From: a virus
Virus record (IMG/VR): IMGVR_UViG_3300022821_000030
Location: 1-45,871 of that record
Reading direction: 5' to 3' (one strand)
DNA: 45,871 nt
Part shown: piece after piece, positions 42,590 through 45,871 of the stretch
Layout of the letters: every line of letters starts with the position of its first letter
Numbering within the stretch: the stretch's first letter is position 1
Program-made: the position numbers and the translations under genes
Notes under the pieces: model-generated
Told to the model about the DNA's origin: nothing
The model's input: only the letters and a program-made list of their open reading frames with translations
Databases searched by the model: none

Positions 42590-43021
42590 CTACGTCTGCG
42601 TAGGGCCAATTGGCATTTCATGGCTCAAAAGACCAGCCTTATGCCATGCTTCGATCACGTCAGCGATCTCTTCAAACGTAACACCCTCTTCGTCGTTGAG
42701 TTCGGACAGTGAACGGCCCGTGAGGTGGGGAGCTAGCCCGAGGTTGTAGGTCTTTAGGAAGTCAGTTGGGTTGCCTCTGTTGTTCAGACTCAACTCATTA
42801 GCGAAGTCGAGAGGTAAGAAGTCAATACTAGCTTTACTTTTTGATTTGTGAAAATAGGTTAGCGTGTTTATGGCCGAAAACTTTTTATAACTAAGTCCAT
42901 GCAGGTCACAAAGCACGCCTAAGCAACAGAATCCGTTGACGTTGCATAAAGCACCTTTGCCTTGTTTATATTCACCAGACCGAAGCGCATCAGTCCATTG
43001 TTTTACTTGTTCGTTTGTCAT
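42590..43021 (-). CDS. Conserved phage protein with GALC...CCLGVLCD motif, 143 aa
   Basis: ALRSGEYKQGKGALCNVNGFCCLGVLCDL is the hallmark of an uncharacterised family of phage proteins with conserved cysteines. The end (TFEEIADVIEAW) is also typical of it. The Cys pattern may bind metal; the function is unknown. Confidence 0.78.
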   Translation of the reverse strand: MTNEQVKQWTDALRSGEYKQGKGALCNVNGFCCLGVLCDLHGLSYKKFSAINTLTYFHKSKSKASIDFLPLDFANELSLNNRGNPTDFLKTYNLGLAPHLTGRSLSELNDEEGVTFEEIADVIEAWHKAGLLSHEMPIGPTQT

Positions 43022-43040
43022 GTTGTGGCGTGGTTGTGGG

Positions 43041-43124
43041 TTAAAACTGAAACCCGCATAAGATGCTCTTTTCTCCGGTCACAAACGCAACGTATTCAGT
43101 TTGGGTTAGTTTGATATGGGACAT
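43041..43124 (-). CDS. Possible small protein, 27 aa
   Basis: An ATG at 43124 opens MSHIKLTQTEYVAFVTGEKS... ending in FQF. It has the amino-acid make-up of a real protein and no Shine-Dalgarno, in line with its neighbours. Support is weak. Confidence 0.35.
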   Translation of the reverse strand: MSHIKLTQTEYVAFVTGEKSILCGFQF

Positions 43125-43305
43125 CTTATACGGGTAATTGGTAGGTGGGTAGGTGGGCATAAATTGGGAGCAGTTTTATGTCATGCTCAGGACATCTTGC
43201 GAGGAGGTGAGAAAGGTAAGAACTCACTTCGACTCAGCCAGCAACCGCAGCTGCTGCATGGTGGGGGCCACCTGTGTAACCCCCACGTTGCAGAAGCGAC
43301 TTCGC
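43125..43305. other. Non-coding stretch with hairpins
   Basis: GTGGGGG (43261-43267) pairs with CCCCCAC (43280-43286), a 7-bp stem with a 12-base loop and no T-tract on either strand. A short AAGCG/CGCTT hairpin follows. No gene is seen. Confidence 0.5.
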
Positions 43306-43950
43306 TTAGACCGAATAAACGTCGGTAAGCTTGGTAGCTTCGCGGATACGACGTTGGTCTTCGGAGACCGCTTTCGCAACCGAATCGACGGTTTCTTCGA
43401 TTCTCCACGAGTCACCCAGTTTCTCGCGCAGGGCGTTGGCTAGGGCTATGAGCTTCCCGTTGTCGGAGGCTTTCTGGGCCAGCTCGACGTAGCTCTTGGC
43501 CACCTTACGAGGGCCGGAAGCTGCGCGTTCTGGTTCGGACGGATCGAACGCGATGGTGTCGATGGTATTTTGGGCCAACGCACCAAAACTAGCCGCGGCC
43601 AGTTCTTTGTTCTCGAACTCGCCGGTTTTGACTAGCTTTGCAACAACGCGGTCAAAGTAGATCTTCTCGGACTCGCAGTAACGCTCTTGGTCCTCGTCGG
43701 TATCATTACCTTCGTCGTCCTTGACCTTCTTGCCGGTTTGCTCGGTCTTGCGGGGGATGCTGGTTTGGTTCTCTACGGCCTCACTGAGACTCGCGCGAAA
43801 CTTCGCTAACACCGAGCGGTACAGGACGTTCCGATTCGCATACTCAAGTGCGGCACCGACAGCCTTCGCAAGAGTATCAAACTCTTCGATGGTCTCTGGC
43901 ACTTGCACGTTAAGTTTGAATCCTAGGGTGGATGCTTCAACTGTTTTCAT
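43306..43950 (-). CDS. Hypothetical protein, 214 aa
   Basis: Starts MKTVEASTLGFKLNVQVPETIEEFDTLA. A charged, disordered insertion (KKVKDDEGNDTDEDQE) follows a helical section, and the end is helical with Lys/Arg. It appears cytoplasmic and abundant in Glu/Lys. ATG 43950 is chosen over TTG 43959. No family was recognised. Confidence 0.7.
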   Translation of the reverse strand: MKTVEASTLGFKLNVQVPETIEEFDTLAKAVGAALEYANRNVLYRSVLAKFRASLSEAVENQTSIPRKTEQTGKKVKDDEGNDTDEDQERYCESEKIYFDRVVAKLVKTGEFENKELAAASFGALAQNTIDTIAFDPSEPERAASGPRKVAKSYVELAQKASDNGKLIALANALREKLGDSWRIEETVDSVAKAVSEDQRRIREATKLTDVYSV

Positions 43951-44069
43951 AATAAACAATGTAACCGAGTGGTAGAGGCGGTTACGTCCTCCGGTGGGCG
44001 ATGCAATTGGGGTCGCTCACCAGTTTTCCCCATTGCGCTCGAAAGGGCGAGCGCTTCCCATATTAGTAG
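43951..44069. other. Gap with GC hairpin
   Basis: 44035-44041 pairs with 44048-44054 (7 bp, six-base loop). No T-tract follows on the minus strand, so it is not a standard terminator. No gene is seen. Confidence 0.5.
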
Positions 44070-44489
44070 CTATGATGTCGCGCCGGATGGACGAGCACCT
44101 ACCTCTGCTTGCGTGAGATGGAGCGCGAGCTGGTTAGACTCAGCGGCTTGAGGCACCACAAGTTCAAACAGCACCGAATTAAACCCCGGAGTGCTTAACG
44201 CATCAGCGTCTTCGACACCGGCTAGTTCGATCTGGGTGCACGAAGCCATGCTCCGCACCCTGCTGACCTGATACAACCGATTAAACACCAGCCAGTCAGC
44301 AGCTAATGCCACCGACGCTCGGGAGCCACGATCCCTGTGCACCCACTTCACAATATCCCCAACCTGAAACTCATGAGGCACGAGCTTGCGCCGGTTGGTG
44401 TCAGGTATTGACATCGACTTAGGATCAGACAAAGAAGGCCCTTGTGGTGGGCCATGAGGTTCTTGGTATGATAATATCTTATTCATCAC
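44070..44489 (-). CDS. Hypothetical protein, 139 aa, carrying dyad repeat
   Basis: The first 35 residues are Pro/Ser-rich, followed by HEFQVGDIVKWVHRDRGSRAS, resembling a small beta-barrel (KOW-like) start, then strands and a Gln/Ala/Glu-rich end. Dyad copy g encodes MSIPDTNR near residues 26-33. The GTG at 44489 and the ATG at 44486 are equivalent starts; both overlap the upstream stop. Confidence 0.65.
   Translation of the reverse strand: MMNKILSYQEPHGPPQGPSLSDPKSMSIPDTNRRKLVPHEFQVGDIVKWVHRDRGSRASVALAADWLVFNRLYQVSRVRSMASCTQIELAGVEDADALSTPGFNSVLFELVVPQAAESNQLALHLTQAEVGARPSGATS
44393..44413 (-). repeat. Dispersed dyad repeat, copy g (inside 139-aa gene)
   Basis: On the minus strand it reads TGTCA-ATACC-TGACACCAACC. 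It lies within the coding sequence in the sense orientation. The flank GTCGA is like that of copy h. Confidence 0.83.
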
Positions 44490-44805
44490 GAAGTAAAACG
44501 GTTGTGACTAAGTCTACCTTAGTCTTGTTATCTTGTGGGTGAGCTTTAAGCACCGCAAGTGCGAATTGTAACATTGCGAGGTCCACCGCTTCACGCCACA
44601 CCTTCGGATCCATCTCACGTAGCAGTTGCATGAGTAACGTCTCAGGAGCTCTCGGATCGTCAGGTAACACCATAATACACAACACCGACCCGAAGAGGCG
44701 TTTGGTTGCGTGTTCGCGTGTTTCGATCTCCGTGCTGGTGAACAGAGCATCCGCGAGCTTTACGGTGCTGGCGAATTTTACGTCTTTCAATATACTAGTC
44801 TTCAT
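44479..44805 (-). CDS. Hypothetical protein, 108 aa
   Basis: MKTSILKDVKFASTVKLADALFTS is followed by helices (PETLLMQLLREMDPKVWREAVDLAMLQFAL). No family match. ATG 44805 is chosen because AAGG lies just upstream, in an A/C-rich leader; the longer frame would overlap the previous gene. Confidence 0.65.
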   Translation of the reverse strand: MKTSILKDVKFASTVKLADALFTSTEIETREHATKRLFGSVLCIMVLPDDPRAPETLLMQLLREMDPKVWREAVDLAMLQFALAVLKAHPQDNKTKVDLVTTVLLRDE

Positions 44806-44833
44806 ACCTTGTTTTGTTGTTTTTGTTGTTTTG

Positions 44834-45478
44834 TTAGATACCATACAAGCTCGTAAGCTCGGTGGTAGAAAGATGTTTAACAGCCACCCGCTTTGGCTTC
44901 CGCGCTTTGGCGGTGAGGCGTGGCTTGCGTGCTTCACGTTCAGCCACCTTCTTTACCCGTGCTTCCTGAAGCATAGCGGTGCGTTCAGCACTTGCGGTCA
45001 TAAACCGCCCGAAGTTACTAATCGTGGCTTCAACCAACACGTGCTTGCGATTCTGTTCTTCGACGTGGATGTCACTCCGCAACACCAAAGTGCGGATCAC
45101 AGTATCATCACACGCGTAAGTCTGCAACACCGTAACCTCCACGAGCTTCGTCGGGGTCAACCCATACCAATCTCGCAGCACACTCCTCTGTCCAGGTGTC
45201 AGCGCATACTTACGACCTACTACGAGCCGTCGGGTCAACACCGGCCGTCCACCCTCAAAATGCTCCGCAATCCCTTCACCAACCTCAAGCCTCCACCTCA
45301 GGTCTTCCTCATCCGGCACCATCCGCACCTGCTCAAGTAAGTCCTCAAACTCACCAAGCACAGCCCGTGCCATTTTCAGCCCGTGCTTGTGCAACAACGC
45401 GCAAGCCTCACGCACCGCCTTCTCCTCCTTCACCGCCGGATGGTTTTCCGGGTCATACACCTCATTGTTCATACTCAT
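44834..45478 (-). CDS. Hypothetical protein, first gene of the early block, about 214 aa
   Basis: The N-terminal half is acidic and helical, the middle has strands (RLVVGRKYALTPGQRSVLRDWYGLTPTKLVEVTVLQ), and the C-terminal 60 residues are very basic (EREARKPRLTAKARKPKRVAVKH). Basic tails of this sort suit binding of DNA or RNA. The first-transcribed phage genes often encode host takeover factors, so this is a candidate, by position only. GAAAGG seven bases upstream favours the ATG at 45478; in-frame ATGs at 45484 and 45493 are alternatives. Confidence 0.68.
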   Translation of the reverse strand: MSMNNEVYDPENHPAVKEEKAVREACALLHKHGLKMARAVLGEFEDLLEQVRMVPDEEDLRWRLEVGEGIAEHFEGGRPVLTRRLVVGRKYALTPGQRSVLRDWYGLTPTKLVEVTVLQTYACDDTVIRTLVLRSDIHVEEQNRKHVLVEATISNFGRFMTASAERTAMLQEARVKKVAEREARKPRLTAKARKPKRVAVKHLSTTELTSLYGI

Positions 45479-45530
45479 ATCCATACCTTTCATTTAAGAT
45501 TGCCTTCAGCTTGCACCCCACAAGCCTCTC

Positions 45531-45552
45531 CCTTATGCTATCCTCTCGCGCC
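45531..45552 (-). promoter_or_regulatory. Shared upstream element, copy 2
   Basis: 20 of 22 bases are identical to 792-813. It lies just upstream of the early block's first gene and is read on the same strand as that gene. Candidate early promoter or operator. Confidence 0.5.
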
Positions 45553-45585
45553 GAATGGACCCCGACCTACCCCACGCCCAGTCGG

Positions 45586-45606
45586 TGTCAATTCCTGACA
45601 TCAACC
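45586..45606 (+). repeat. Dispersed dyad repeat, copy h
   Basis: TGTCA-ATTCC-TGACATCAACC, intact, in non-coding DNA about 34 bases beyond the shared element. The order element then dyad matches the left-end pair at 792-813 and 891-908. Confidence 0.85.
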
Positions 45607-45871
45607 AGAGCCTCAGCGACCCTCCCTCGTGCCTCGTAGCATCCTCGTAGCCTCCGTATGCGTTGGCTGGGTGGTTGTGAGCTTCGAGCTTCGCTCCTGC
45701 ACTTAAGCCCAACCGGGCAAGCACGCAGCCTTGAAGCCTCGTAGCCTCACCCACCCGCCTCCGAATCTTCAAATCTTTTTCGTGCGTGGGTGGGTGCGCC
45801 ACCCACTATCCCCCCTATCCGCCAAGCTATGAGGCATTGCAAGGGGGGCTGAGGCAGGCAGTCACCCCATA
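45607..45871. other. Right-end non-coding region
   Basis: No gene is seen. CTCGTAGCCTC occurs at 45644-45654 and 45737-45747, with a variant near 45632, and also at the left end. GTGGGTG (45790-45796) and CACCCAC (45800-45806) form a 7-bp inverted repeat; the 13-mer GTGCGCCACCCAC (45794-45806) recurs at the left end. It may be an end, packaging or origin region. Confidence 0.55.

Noticed and set aside
27367-45493. Single-subunit phage RNA polymerase
   Set aside because: All large minus-strand genes carry other recognisable motifs (polymerase A, ATPase, methyltransferase); none resembles a T7-type RNA polymerase.
45533-45802. 89-aa minus-strand frame at the right end
   Set aside because: It crosses the dyad repeat and shared element and has low-complexity, basic composition with no ribosome-binding site.

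Overview
The window looks like a complete or nearly complete genome of a short-tailed (podovirus-like) double-stranded DNA bacteriophage. It holds one full late structural module and one full DNA-metabolism module, with no bacterial housekeeping genes, tRNAs or rRNAs. The evidence for a short tail is a portal, two tail-tube/nozzle-like proteins and an array of ejection-type internal virion proteins ending in a 2289-residue giant, with no tape-measure or sheath protein. No single-subunit RNA polymerase is visible, so it is not a typical T7 relative. The host cannot be named from sequence alone. Many genes lack a Shine-Dalgarno sequence and instead have A/C-rich leaders.

Layout. Positions 1-1114 hold a non-coding left end, a leftward 113-aa gene with its own strong terminator, and a regulatory-looking stretch with a 29-C tract. 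Positions 1115-27342 (+ strand) carry late genes in tight ATGA/TAATG-overlapping order: small basic protein, small and large terminase, a fibre and accessory cluster, a lysis-like cluster (papain-like protein, lipoprotein, membrane protein), portal, scaffold, major capsid, decoration protein, a hairpin terminator, tail adaptor, tail nozzle, fibre, GNAT-like protein and four ejection-type proteins. Positions 27367-45478 (- strand) carry early and replication genes that converge on the late block: many small proteins at the promoter-proximal (right) end, then a Cas4-like nuclease, a Sak4-like ATPase, a likely ssDNA-binding protein, a ParB-methyltransferase fusion, a UDG-like/DNA polymerase A fusion, a nucleoside-deoxyribosyltransferase-like protein, a PLD-like protein, a DUF3987-like ATPase and an ATP-dependent DNA ligase.

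The most striking feature is a dispersed 21-bp imperfect dyad, TGTCA-N5-TGACA followed by TCAACC. It occurs eight times, plus one degenerate copy, across the whole genome. Three copies sit exactly between a stop codon and the next ATG, one is built into a 14-bp terminator hairpin, one lies between the two convergent operons, one is in the right-end non-coding region, and two lie inside coding sequence. It may be an operator or a dispersed parS-like site; the ParB-domain protein encoded here is one candidate binder. Other leads are a TrpF-like cargo gene bounded by an 18-bp direct repeat, a folded element just upstream of a start codon near 39.0 kb, and a near-identical 22-bp element upstream of the first gene of the early block and of the isolated left-end gene.
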